38,255 nt of DNA from Bacteroidales bacterium UBA3696 (GTDB taxonomy: Bacteria > Bacteroidota > Bacteroidia > Bacteroidales > Paludibacteraceae): positions 1,821 to 40,075 of the forward strand of contig DFIN01000033.1 of the NCBI GenBank assembly GCA_002372135.1, written 5' to 3'. Both the position numbers and the translations under genes were made by a program. Under the pieces are notes generated by a model, which had not been told where the DNA came from, made no database searches, and worked only from the letters and a program-made list of their open reading frames with translations. Below, piece by piece: positions 23,944 to 31,545 of the stretch (positions are counted from its first letter, which is position 1; every line of letters starts with the position of its first letter).

Positions 23944-24321
23944 ATGAGATATACCTTCCCTAAATCGCAACGTTTATGCGGGCAGATGCGTATCAAAGAA
24001 CTATATACAAACGGCAAAAAGTTTGTAGTATGGCCTTTGCGCGTAACCTATATAGGCTTGCCCGCACAGGACACTCGAGCACGGGAAGAAGAGCATGATA
24101 CACAGGTGCTTATATGGGCGCCTAAAAGTCTTTTTCGCCATGCTGTGGACCGCAATCATCTTCGACGCCTGATGCGAGAGGCATGGCGGCTGCAGCAACA
24201 CGACTTGCAAGGCAACTATTTATTGGCTTTCAACTATATGGATAAGTCGCAACATTCGTTTCGCACGATTTACCACGCCGTGGGAAAAGCAATTTGCAAA
24301 CTGAATGAACAACCATCTTAA
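23944..24321 (+). CDS. rnpA: ribonuclease P protein component
   Basis: Basic protein subunit of RNase P, which trims tRNA 5' ends. It is 125 residues long, of usual size. MRYTFPKSQRLCGQMRIKELYTNG is the family N-terminus, and the RNA-binding helix appears as AVDRNHLRRLMREAWR (near 76-91), the equivalent of the RNR motif. The last 17 bases overlap yidD in another frame, a coupling often seen for rnpA-yidD. No dnaA or rpmH is adjacent, so this is the Bacteroidota arrangement rather than the classical rpmH-rnpA-yidD-yidC one. Confidence 0.92.
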   Translation: MRYTFPKSQRLCGQMRIKELYTNGKKFVVWPLRVTYIGLPAQDTRAREEEHDTQVLIWAPKSLFRHAVDRNHLRRLMREAWRLQQHDLQGNYLLAFNYMDKSQHSFRTIYHAVGKAICKLNEQPS

Positions 24322-24538
24322 AATAGGTCTTCGCAAGGTGTTTCTATTGCCGGTATATTTTTATCGTGCATGCATATCCCCTTTCACCCCGCCGTCCTGC
24401 CGTTATACGCCTACTTGCAGCCAATACATGTTAGAAGCAGTGCTCAAATACGGAGTACTGAAAGGAGGATGGCTTGGAGTAAAACGCATTTTGCGATGCC
24501 ATCCGTGGGGAGGAAGCGGATATGACCCCGTGCCGTAG
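24305..24538 (+). CDS. yidD: membrane protein insertion efficiency factor YidD
   Basis: A small (77 residues) membrane-associated protein that helps YidC-dependent insertion of inner-membrane proteins. It has the family pattern of three cysteines: FYRACISPFTPPSCRYTPTC, followed by QYMLEAVLKYGVLKGGWLGVKRILRCHPWG and the C-terminal GGSGYDPVP. The start overlaps rnpA by 17 bases, as expected for this pair. Two 7-base repeat units follow the stop. Confidence 0.93.
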   Translation: MNNHLKIGLRKVFLLPVYFYRACISPFTPPSCRYTPTCSQYMLEAVLKYGVLKGGWLGVKRILRCHPWGGSGYDPVP

Positions 24539-24541
24539 TAG

Positions 24542-24555
24542 TAAAAAGTAGAAAG
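24542..24555 (+). repeat. two heptamer units of the AAAGTAR family
   Basis: TAAAAAG and TAGAAAG stand in tandem between the yidD stop and the trmD start. They equal units of the array inside ilvE read on its coding strand. Confidence 0.55.
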
Positions 24556-24558
24556 TTC

Positions 24559-25239
24559 ATGATGCGAATAGATATCATTACATGTTGTCCCGAATTGTTG
24601 GAGAGTCCTCTCAACTATTCGATTGTAGGCAGAGCCAGACAAAAAGGTTTGGTCGAGATTGGCATACACAACCTGCGCGACTATACCACCAACAAGCACC
24701 GCAAAGTGGATGACTACGCCTTTGGATTCGGAGCCGGAATGGTATTACAGATTGAACCTATCGACCGATGTATTACCCACCTTAAAAAGGAACGCGACTA
24801 CGACGAGATTATCTTTACTGCCCCCGATGGCGAGCAATTTACACAGTCCGTGGCTAATACCCTCTCTCTAAAGCAAAACATAATGATACTTTGCGGTCAT
24901 TACAAAGGGGTAGATCAGCGGGTTCGCGACCATTTTATTACCAAAGAGTACTCCATCGGAGACTACGTACTGACAGGCGGCGAGATGCCGGCTGCCATTA
25001 TGACAGATGCCATCGTCCGCCTCCTTCCGGGTGCATTGGGCGATGAGACCTCGGCACTCAACGACTCTTTTCAAGACGGACTGTTAGAAGCGGGCGTTTA
25101 TACCCGTCCTGCCGAATATAAAGGCTGGCGCGTACCGGATATACTCTTATCCGGACACCAAGCCAAAATAGAAGCATACCTACTTGAACAAAGCATTGCC
25201 CATACTCAAGAGCGACGCCCTGACCTACTAAACGAGTAG
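24559..25239 (+). CDS. trmD: tRNA (guanine-N1)-methyltransferase, position 37
   Basis: SPOUT-fold methyltransferase that makes m1G37 in tRNAs reading CNN codons, preventing +1 frameshifting. The 226 residues carry the diagnostic motifs: DIITCCPELLESPLNYSIVGRA at the start, DYAFGFGAGMVLQ, the knot region LCGHYKGVDQRV (near 111-122), SIGDYVLTGGEMPA (131-144) and the C-terminal RRPDLL. The first two codons are both Met; the second is the usual family start. It follows yidD by 20 bases. Confidence 0.94.
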   Translation: MMRIDIITCCPELLESPLNYSIVGRARQKGLVEIGIHNLRDYTTNKHRKVDDYAFGFGAGMVLQIEPIDRCITHLKKERDYDEIIFTAPDGEQFTQSVANTLSLKQNIMILCGHYKGVDQRVRDHFITKEYSIGDYVLTGGEMPAAIMTDAIVRLLPGALGDETSALNDSFQDGLLEAGVYTRPAEYKGWRVPDILLSGHQAKIEAYLLEQSIAHTQERRPDLLNE

Positions 25240-25241
25240 AT

Positions 25242-25256
25242 TGGCACTATTTTTGC
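25242..25256 (+). promoter_or_regulatory. sigma-54-type promoter upstream of the TPR protein
   Basis: TGGCAC, five bases, TTGC: an exact match to the sigma-54 -24/-12 core, with the invariant GG and GC 10 bases apart. A T precedes it (TTGGCAC). The -12 region overlaps TATTTTTG (25248-25255), which fits the -7 box of the housekeeping promoter, but no TTTG lies 19-20 bases upstream of it. The ATG is 37 bases downstream. Confidence 0.65.
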
Positions 25257-25292
25257 CCACACTTTTTAGTTACACACACACGAGTTACGAAT

Positions 25293-26981
25293 ATGAAGAA
25301 CATTTTTGAAAGCCGACGCAAACCAAGTAATCCTACCTGCGAGAATGACGCTTATAGTTTCCTACAAACCGTAGGAGAACGCAACCAGTTTGAAATCAAG
25401 ACGCTACATAAAGACGACGAAACGGCCTTGTGCACTTTTACCTATCAGGGCGGTGCTTTTATAGTTCGTGCCGGAGTAGATAATCCCTCTATGACCATCC
25501 AGTTTGCCGGATACGACCGTCTGGCTTATACACGCGACAATTATCATCGCGCACTGGCTCTGTGCCATCGCTGCGACACGCTCTATCGGTATGCCAAGTT
25601 CACCTTTACCTACGACGAAGAAGACAATCAACTCGTTTTTCATCTCTTTTTTGAAACAATAGCCCCCACCGAAGATGCTCTGCTGACCTATTTAGGTATC
25701 AGCCAGCGTATTGCATACGAAGTGCGCGACTACATATCCGGCAGCAAACAAGACAGCCTGCCCAGCGGCGGTTCTTTACCCGAAGACGATGACGACTGGA
25801 TCAATGTACGCCGCGACCTCTACCAACTCACTCTTAGCGAAATGGCACACGAACGCAAAGCCATCCGCAAACGAAATCCAAAAGCGCAAACACCCCAGCA
25901 CAATACCATAGCTGAGTATCTGCAATATCTCTTTGACGGAGAACAACCGGAAGACCTGCTTTCTATGACCGTGCAGACACAGGAAGGTGTTCAAGAAATC
26001 ACCGACGGCAAACACATTGCGTCCTTCAATCTGATACCCTGTCTTGTACAAGGTAAGGGCGAAAAAGCACGATTTGCTTCTACCACACCTGCTGTATTGA
26101 CTATTGAAGCCACAACGAATCACTATGTGTTCACCCTGCATCCGCTCTTAGACCAACCCGAATTTTTGACCATGCGCCTCACGGCTGTCAAAACGCCGCA
26201 CGAATACTTGCAGAGTTACGTACCCAGAGATGTATATGTTCCGCAAGCCGTTTCGCTCAAGATTTGCTACAAGAAAAAAGCCACCCTCAAACGCGAAAAA
26301 GAACCTTCAACCCTCCCTGCAAGCCTGCAATCCAAGATTCGCGACATCAAAATGCAAGTGGAGCAGTTCCACCATGCACACGAACACGTACAAGGAGGTT
26401 TTTACTTGCAAGCCATTGCCGAACTCAAGCCTATCTACGAGGAGATGAAGATGCGGTATTGGGAGATGATGAACCAAGAAAAAGCACTATTCTACGCCGT
26501 ATGCTACGACTTGGGACATTGCTATACGCAACTCCACCTATATGAAAAGGCATATTTCTATCTGGATTTAGCGCGTGAAAGCGATCGATACGATTGTTCG
26601 CAGATGTACTTTAACAGCCTTGCTGAGGGACGCGATGTGCGTATCTTTATGGATCTGCAAAACGAAATCGAAGAAACACGCCACACCATACAAAATCTCA
26701 AAAGTGAGGAAGAAGACGAAGACGACATGCCCGATGACGATGCCGACAACCTATTCGGCGAGGCGGACAACAGCCATTTGCGCCGTATGGTGGACTACTA
26801 TGCGTTCTTACACCGCCGTTTGGGTTATGCACAAATCAACTTCGGCTACTTGGATGCCGCTGAAGAGACTTTCCGCCGGTTGCTTAGGCACGCCGGCAGC
26901 CGCGATTACGCCAAGCAGGAACTTAAACACATTGACGAACTGCGTAAAAAGCGCACGCTGTCCGCTTCGGATTCACTCTAA
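25293..26981 (+). CDS. unrecognised protein with YbjN-like N-terminus and C-terminal TPR helices
   Basis: A 562-residue soluble protein, no signal peptide or membrane helix. I cannot name it. The first about 130 residues (with FIVRAGVDNPSMTIQFAGYD and the alternating pattern to about residue 130) resemble the YbjN/secretion-chaperone alpha-beta fold; this is weak inference. A middle region of beta strands follows (about 225-340). The C-terminal part has helical pairs like TPR: HVQGGFYLQAIAELKPIYEEM, FYAVCYDLGHCYTQLHLYEK and YAQINFGYLDAAEETFRRLL. Two of them are split by a strongly acidic linker (about 470-488, EEEDEDD... DDDADN). It stands alone behind a sigma-54-type promoter and ends 4 bases from the convergent sufB stop. 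An adaptor role is possible; the function is unknown. Confidence 0.7.
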   Translation: MKNIFESRRKPSNPTCENDAYSFLQTVGERNQFEIKTLHKDDETALCTFTYQGGAFIVRAGVDNPSMTIQFAGYDRLAYTRDNYHRALALCHRCDTLYRYAKFTFTYDEEDNQLVFHLFFETIAPTEDALLTYLGISQRIAYEVRDYISGSKQDSLPSGGSLPEDDDDWINVRRDLYQLTLSEMAHERKAIRKRNPKAQTPQHNTIAEYLQYLFDGEQPEDLLSMTVQTQEGVQEITDGKHIASFNLIPCLVQGKGEKARFASTTPAVLTIEATTNHYVFTLHPLLDQPEFLTMRLTAVKTPHEYLQSYVPRDVYVPQAVSLKICYKKKATLKREKEPSTLPASLQSKIRDIKMQVEQFHHAHEHVQGGFYLQAIAELKPIYEEMKMRYWEMMNQEKALFYAVCYDLGHCYTQLHLYEKAYFYLDLARESDRYDCSQMYFNSLAEGRDVRIFMDLQNEIEETRHTIQNLKSEEEDEDDMPDDDADNLFGEADNSHLRRMVDYYAFLHRRLGYAQINFGYLDAAEETFRRLLRHAGSRDYAKQELKHIDELRKKRTLSASDSL

Positions 26982-26985
26982 TCGT

Positions 26986-28419
26986 TTACCCGACACTGCC
27001 TTCCAAACTGACTTGCAGCAGTTTTTGCGCTTCCACGGCAAACTCCATCGGCAGTTTGTCCATGACTTGTTTGGCATAACCATTCACAATCAAGCCGATG
27101 GCATCCTCTTCGCTTATACCGCGCTGACGGCAGTAAAAGAGTTGGTCCTCCGAAATCTTGGACGTGGTGGCCTCATGCTCCACTACGGCAGTGGGATTGG
27201 CAATCTGTATGTCAGGAAAAGTATGTGCTCCGCACTTATCGCCTAACAGTAGGGAATCGCACTGGCTATGGTTACGAGCACCCGTAGCACGACGTGATAC
27301 CTTGACCAACCCGCGATACGCATTCTGACTCTGACCGGCTGATATTCCCTTACTTACAATGCGGGAGTGTGTATGCTTGCCCAAATGAATCATCTTTGTA
27401 CCTGTATCCGCTTGCTGAAAATTGTTGGTCAGCGCCACCGAATAGAACTCGGCGGACGAGTGGTCGCCCTTAAGTATACAACTGGGATACTTCCACGTGA
27501 TAGCCGAACCTGTTTCCACTTGTGTCCAACTCAATCGCGCATTCTCATAGGTTATGCCACGTTTGGTCACAAAGTTATAAATACCCCCTTTGCCGTTTTT
27601 GTCGCCGGGATACCAGTTCTGAACCGTGGAATACTTCACCTCGGCATCCTTGTGCACAATGATTTCCACAATGGCGGCATGCAACTGATTTTCGTCGCGC
27701 ATCGGAGCAGTACAGCCCTCTAAATAAGACAGATACCCACCCTCATCACAGATGAGCAACGTACGTTCAAACTGACCGGTTCGACCTGCATTGATACGGA
27801 AATACGTACTCAACTCCATCGGACAGCGAACCCCCTTCGGGATATAAACAAACGACCCGTCCGAAAAAACTGCCGAATTGAGGGCAGCATAAAAATTATC
27901 AGCATAGGGTACGACCGAGCCTAAATACTTCTGTACCAGTTCGGGATAATGCTGCACCGCTTCGCTGATGGAGCAAAACAGAATTCCCTGCTTAAGCAAC
28001 GTGTCACGGAACGTGGTTTTCACAGACACCGAATCCATAACCGCATCGACAGCCATCGTACCTGCCAACGCTGCCCGCTCCTCCAAGGGAATACCTAACT
28101 TGTCAAACGTCTTCATCACCTCAGGGTCTATCTCCTTCTGCTCATTATCCGCCGTCGCTTTAGGGGCTGCGTAGTAGGATATAGACTGAAAATCAATCTC
28201 CGGAATGGTCAAATGCGCCCAGTGGGGAGCCGTCATCTTTTGCCATGTATGAAATGCCTTTAGACGGAATTGAAGCAACCATTCCGGCTCATTCTTCTTT
28301 TGAGAAATCATACGAACGACATCTTCATTCAGTCCGCGCGGAATGATATCCGTTTCCACATCGGTTGTGAAGCCGTATTTGTATTCTTGCTCAGCCAGTT
28401 GCTTTATTTCTTGATTCAT
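26986..28419 (-). CDS. sufB: Fe-S cluster assembly scaffold protein SufB
   Basis: Core subunit of the SufBC2D complex that builds iron-sulfur clusters. The 477 residues are full-length: an N-terminal region with EPEWLLQFRLKAFHTWQKM, PSSIL-type CILKGDHSSAEFYSVALTNN in the beta-helix, SRIVSKGISAGQSQNAYRG, CDSLLLGDKCGAHTFPDIQ (holding the Cys used in cluster assembly) and the C-terminal EDQLFYCRQRGISEEDAIGLIVNGYAK. Normally sufC and sufD follow directly; here the next thing downstream is the convergent stop of an unrelated gene, so sufB is alone. No clear promoter box is seen in front of it. The rest of the suf genes must lie elsewhere. Confidence 0.94.
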   Translation of the reverse strand: MNQEIKQLAEQEYKYGFTTDVETDIIPRGLNEDVVRMISQKKNEPEWLLQFRLKAFHTWQKMTAPHWAHLTIPEIDFQSISYYAAPKATADNEQKEIDPEVMKTFDKLGIPLEERAALAGTMAVDAVMDSVSVKTTFRDTLLKQGILFCSISEAVQHYPELVQKYLGSVVPYADNFYAALNSAVFSDGSFVYIPKGVRCPMELSTYFRINAGRTGQFERTLLICDEGGYLSYLEGCTAPMRDENQLHAAIVEIIVHKDAEVKYSTVQNWYPGDKNGKGGIYNFVTKRGITYENARLSWTQVETGSAITWKYPSCILKGDHSSAEFYSVALTNNFQQADTGTKMIHLGKHTHSRIVSKGISAGQSQNAYRGLVKVSRRATGARNHSQCDSLLLGDKCGAHTFPDIQIANPTAVVEHEATTSKISEDQLFYCRQRGISEEDAIGLIVNGYAKQVMDKLPMEFAVEAQKLLQVSLEGSVG

Positions 28420-28476
28420 ACGGGTCAGTAGTTGAAATGTTTAATAGTATAGTTGGTAATGCAACAAAAAAATGAA

Positions 28477-28500
28477 TGCGCCACTCATCCGAGCGGCGCA
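28477..28500 (-). terminator. terminator after tRNA-Cys
   Basis: Stem TGCGCC/GGCGCA extended by CTC/GAG across one mismatch, loop ATCC. On the minus strand it is followed by TTCATTTTTTTG. It starts 7 bases after the tRNA end and would separate tRNA-Cys from sufB. Confidence 0.8.
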
Positions 28501-28507
28501 ACTTTGG

Positions 28508-28578
28508 AGGTACCTAGCAGATTCGAACCGCTGTCCCCGGTTTTGCAGACCGGTCCCTAACCACTCGGGCAAGGTACC
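28508..28578 (-). tRNA. tRNA-Cys (anticodon GCA)
   Basis: A 71-nt cloverleaf on the minus strand: acceptor GGTACCT/AGGTACC, D-loop with GG, anticodon stem CCGGT/ACCGG around CTGCAAA (anticodon GCA), T-stem AGCGG/CTGCT with TTCGAAT loop, and U as discriminator, the cysteine identity base. CCA is not fully encoded. It has its own promoter and terminator. Confidence 0.95.
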
Positions 28579-28597
28579 CTTTCTTTGTAAGCGGCGA

Positions 28598-28628
28598 CAA
28601 AAGTACAGCCAATTATTGACCTGACAAA
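28598..28628 (-). promoter_or_regulatory. Bacteroides-type promoter of tRNA-Cys
   Basis: Minus strand TTTG at 28625-28628, 19-base spacer, TACTTTTG at 28598-28605, 19 bases before the mature tRNA 5' end. Confidence 0.75.
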
Positions 28629-28650
28629 ATATTTTTTACACTTTTTTCTA

Positions 28651-29235
28651 TCATTTGCGCAATACAGAGTATGAATAGCCGTTTTCATTCTCTTGTAAAC
28701 GCAGGATGGTTGAGGGTTGAGCGGGCGTGAAATCGTCCCTACGGTATCTGCATATATAGTCCACTTGCCTACTTATCTGTTCGCTAACTTGTGCAAAGCA
28801 CTGCGCTGAGGGCATTCCGCTGAGGTTGGCAGACGTGGAAACCAACGGCTTCCCTAATTTTTCGCAAAGTGCTCGGCTAAAAGGCTCTTGCGTTATGCGA
28901 ATCCCTACCGAACCATCAGCTGCTAACAAGGAAGTTGGTAGATTTTTGACACGCGGATAAATTATCGTGGTAGGTTTTCCTCCTGACCACTCTCGGGCTT
29001 GCGAAGGCTGAAACTGCTCCGATACAACCACATATTGTCGCAACTTTTCTTCGCTATCTACCAAGAGTAACAAGGCTTTGGAATCTTCTCGCTGTTTTAT
29101 TCTATAAATGCGCTGAACAGCCTCCTGACAAGTGGCATCACACCCGATGCCCCATATTGTATCGGTTGGATACAATATGACTCCCCCCTGCTCAAGAACG
29201 CGAAGGGCTTGTTCTAAATCGTCTTGCTCATACAT
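28651..29235 (-). CDS. L-threonylcarbamoyladenylate synthase (Sua5/YrdC/YwlC family)
   Basis: Makes threonylcarbamoyl-AMP from threonine, bicarbonate and ATP, the first step of t6A37 modification in tRNAs reading ANN codons. The 194-residue protein is a YrdC domain only, lacking the C-terminal Sua5 extension. Motifs: YPTDTIWGIGCDA (22-34), RIYRIKQREDSKALLLLV and SVGIRITQEPFSRALCEKLGKPLVSTSANLSG, all canonical. It starts 11 bases after smpB and belongs to the operon response regulator-smpB-this gene. Confidence 0.93.
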   Translation of the reverse strand: MYEQDDLEQALRVLEQGGVILYPTDTIWGIGCDATCQEAVQRIYRIKQREDSKALLLLVDSEEKLRQYVVVSEQFQPSQAREWSGGKPTTIIYPRVKNLPTSLLAADGSVGIRITQEPFSRALCEKLGKPLVSTSANLSGMPSAQCFAQVSEQISRQVDYICRYRRDDFTPAQPSTILRLQENENGYSYSVLRK

Positions 29236-29246
29236 TGTTTCGCTCC

Positions 29247-29687
29247 TTATCGTCTTATATACCGTGCTGTGTCCCGATCCAAATCTTTTTCACGGAGTGC
29301 CTGCCGTTTGTCGTAGGTATGTTTACCTTGCGCCAAAGCAATTTCCATCTTAGCCAGCCCCTTCTCGTTCAAGAAAATACGGAGGGGGACAATGGTTTTA
29401 CCGCTTTCCGCCACCTGACGTTCCAAGCGGCGCAGTTCTTGCCTGTTGAGCAGCAACTTGCGCTGCCGCATCTCCTCATGGTTGGAGTAGGAACCGAAAC
29501 GATAAGGAGATATACGCATCTGCTTAACCCACAATTCACCTCCCTCAAACTGGCAGAAAGCATCCGTCAGAGATGCTTTCCCCTCGCGAATAGACTTAAT
29601 CTCCGTACCATACAAAACAATACCTGCCGTATAACGAGTCAGAATATAGTAGTCAAACGAAGCGCGACGATTAACAATAGTAGGCAT
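29247..29687 (-). CDS. smpB: SsrA-binding protein SmpB
   Basis: Partner of tmRNA in rescuing stalled ribosomes. The 146 residues show the full OB-fold pattern: NRRASFDYYILTRYTAGIVL, GTEIKSIREGKASLTDAF, the loop ELWVKQMRISPY, then RKLLLNRQEL and the basic C-terminal tail KRQALREKDLDRDTARYIRR, which inserts into the mRNA channel. It begins 9 bases after the response regulator stop. The tmRNA gene ssrA is not visible in this window. Confidence 0.95.
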   Translation of the reverse strand: MPTIVNRRASFDYYILTRYTAGIVLYGTEIKSIREGKASLTDAFCQFEGGELWVKQMRISPYRFGSYSNHEEMRQRKLLLNRQELRRLERQVAESGKTIVPLRIFLNEKGLAKMEIALAQGKHTYDKRQALREKDLDRDTARYIRR

Positions 29688-29696
29688 AGTATAAAA

Positions 29697-30371
29697 TTAT
29701 ATTCGTTCCATCAATTGATACCCTTTGCCGCGAACCGGCACAATACGCACCTGCTGTACGGGTTCTAAATAATGACGCAGGCGATTGATATATACACTCA
29801 ACGAACGGGAGGCATATATATCATCACGCGCCCAAATGGTTTGCAGGATTTGCGAGCGCAACACCACCTTGTTCTTATGGCGGCACAACATCAGCAGTAG
29901 CGCACTCTCGCGCGGGGATATTTCCTTCTCTCCCAATTGATGATGCACGCCGTCAAAGTGGAGATGTCCCAGCATAAACTCTGCCGGCAAATCGTCCTCT
30001 TCATCGGCAGCGACCAGTCGAATCAAGGCTTCCATACGCGCCAACAGCAGTTCCATATCCGCAGGCACCCCTACGTAATCGCTACATCCGCACCGGTAGG
30101 CATACAACTGCTCCTCGCGCGACAGAACCGGCGACAGAACCACAATAGGCAAATGGACATATAGCCCCCGTATCCGACGCACGACATCCATACATATACC
30201 GCCGTGCAATTTTGCGTCTATGAGCACTAACTGCACCTGCCGCTCGCTAAGCAAGGCATACACCTGCTCTGCGTCCATCGTCGTTTCCACACGATAACCA
30301 TTCTGACGCATATAGTCACTTAGTAAGGAAAGATATGCAGGGTCGTGATGACAAATCAGTATCGTATTCAT
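29697..30371 (-). CDS. OmpR-family response regulator with atypical receiver domain
   Basis: A 224-residue two-domain regulator: receiver (1-115) and OmpR-type winged helix (about 128-224, GHLHFDGVHHQLG, ISPRESALLLMLCRHKNKVV, SRSLSVYINRLRHYLEP, VRGKGYQLM). I start it at MNTILICHHD (ATG 30371); upstream codons of the open frame run through the promoter. The phospho-acceptor Asp52 (VLIDAKL) is present, but the acidic pocket reads HHD rather than the usual E/D-D-D, and the invariant Lys of the KP pair is Val102 (GVPAD). No histidine kinase is nearby. It may work without normal phosphorylation. Its -7 box ends 6 bases before the ATG, predicting a leaderless mRNA. Confidence 0.88.
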   Translation of the reverse strand: MNTILICHHDPAYLSLLSDYMRQNGYRVETTMDAEQVYALLSERQVQLVLIDAKLHGGICMDVVRRIRGLYVHLPIVVLSPVLSREEQLYAYRCGCSDYVGVPADMELLLARMEALIRLVAADEEDDLPAEFMLGHLHFDGVHHQLGEKEISPRESALLLMLCRHKNKVVLRSQILQTIWARDDIYASRSLSVYINRLRHYLEPVQQVRIVPVRGKGYQLMERI

Positions 30372-30377
30372 ACGCCG

Positions 30378-30385
30378 CAAAAGTA
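30378..30385 (-). promoter_or_regulatory. -7 box of the response regulator-smpB operon
   Basis: TACTTTTG on the minus strand followed by CGGCGT and the ATG, nearly identical to the dapB arrangement. The -33 position at a 19-base spacer is TTTA rather than TTTG. Confidence 0.65.
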
Positions 30386-30413
30386 GGGCGAATTTCGTAT
30401 ATGATAAAATTAT

Positions 30414-30445
30414 TTTGCACGACAGAAATTGTTGTCTTATTTTTG
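30414..30445 (+). promoter_or_regulatory. Bacteroides-type promoter of the asparaginase gene
   Basis: TTTG at 30414-30417, 20-base spacer, TATTTTTG at 30438-30445. It is back to back with the response regulator promoter. The ATG lies 41 bases downstream. Confidence 0.65.
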
Positions 30446-30486
30446 CAGGCGTATTCGATAAGACAACACAGAAGAGGATTTCCACC

Positions 30487-31530
30487 ATGAAAGTATTGGT
30501 CATCTTAACGGGCGGTACCATTACAATGGTTCGCAACGATGCGACAGGGGCGTTGCATCCTGCCGACACCGAAACATTCAGGGCTTTTGTACCCGAGTTA
30601 TTCACTTCCCCTATCCAAATCGATATGCTTCCTTTTGAGCCGCTGATAGACTCATCGGACGTATGTATTGAGCTTTGGGCAAAAATCGCTCGCACGATTG
30701 AATCGAACTACGCCAAGTACGATGGCTTTGTGGTGCTGCACGGCACAGACACGATGGCATATACAGCCAGTGCATTGTCGTTTATGCTTCGCCACCTGAG
30801 CAAGCCCGTTATTTTTACGGGCAGTCAGTTGCCTATCGGCGTGCTTCGTTCGGATGCCAAGGAGAACCTGATGACCGCTATTGAGATTGCCTCCGAGCAA
30901 GACGAGCAGGGCAGATGCCGCGTGCCGGAGGTGTGCATCTATTTCGGATCGGCACTGCTGCGCGCCAACCGTACCACCAAGAAGAACGCCGAGCATTTCT
31001 TCGCGTTCGAAAGCAACAACTACCCCTCGCTTGCCAAGGCAGGTGTTCATATTTTCTATCGCACCACACTTATCCACTATGAACCCAAAGATGCCAAGTT
31101 GCAAATCGTTACTGACTGCGATGACCGTGTGGTCGTTCTTCGGCTCTTCCCCAGTATCCGACAAGATGTAGTTCACTCCATACTATCCACCCCGTCGCTG
31201 CGCGGTGTGGTACTGGAAACCTATGGTTCGGGCAACGCACCTTCGTCCGAATGGCTGTACAACGAGTTGGTGGCTGCCACATCCCGAGGGGTCGTTATCG
31301 TCAACAAAACCCAATGCAGCACCGGTATGGTGGAGATGGGCAGATATGACGCAAGTATCAACCTTATGAAAGCGGGCGTGCTGTCCGGCTACGACATAAC
31401 CACTGAGGCTCTGCTAACCAAAATGATGGTACTCTTCGGCGAATACGGCGAAGATACCGACAAAGTAAAGGCGAAGATGCAAGAGTCATTGGCAGGTGAA
31501 ATATCCCTTGATCTAATCAAACACAAATAA
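30487..31530 (+). CDS. ansA: L-asparaginase, type I (cytoplasmic)
   Basis: Hydrolyses asparagine to aspartate and ammonia. I choose MKVLVILTGG at 30487 (347 residues); 24 upstream codons of the open frame overlap the promoter. The two catalytic threonine motifs are present: TGGTIT (8-13) and HGTDTM (85-90), with the supporting VFTGSQ-like IFTGSQLPIG and the conserved Lys in RSDAKENL. There is no signal peptide, fitting the low-affinity cytoplasmic type. It is followed after 15 bases by pepD, an arrangement suggesting amino-acid salvage. Confidence 0.92.
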   Translation: MKVLVILTGGTITMVRNDATGALHPADTETFRAFVPELFTSPIQIDMLPFEPLIDSSDVCIELWAKIARTIESNYAKYDGFVVLHGTDTMAYTASALSFMLRHLSKPVIFTGSQLPIGVLRSDAKENLMTAIEIASEQDEQGRCRVPEVCIYFGSALLRANRTTKKNAEHFFAFESNNYPSLAKAGVHIFYRTTLIHYEPKDAKLQIVTDCDDRVVVLRLFPSIRQDVVHSILSTPSLRGVVLETYGSGNAPSSEWLYNELVAATSRGVVIVNKTQCSTGMVEMGRYDASINLMKAGVLSGYDITTEALLTKMMVLFGEYGEDTDKVKAKMQESLAGEISLDLIKHK

Positions 31531-31545
31531 TAAACCTTACTACGT

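Noticed and set aside
23358..24017. 219-residue open frame antisense to hemD and the rnpA start
   Set aside because: It spans two real genes and an intergenic gap; shadow.
25248..25255. TATTTTTG as a housekeeping -7 box for the TPR gene
   Set aside because: No TTTG at 19-20 bases upstream, whereas the sigma-54 core around it is perfect; kept only as an alternative.
30372..30695. N-terminal extension of the response regulator
   Set aside because: The extra 108 codons overlap the divergent asparaginase gene and both promoters; the receiver fold begins at MNTILICHH.
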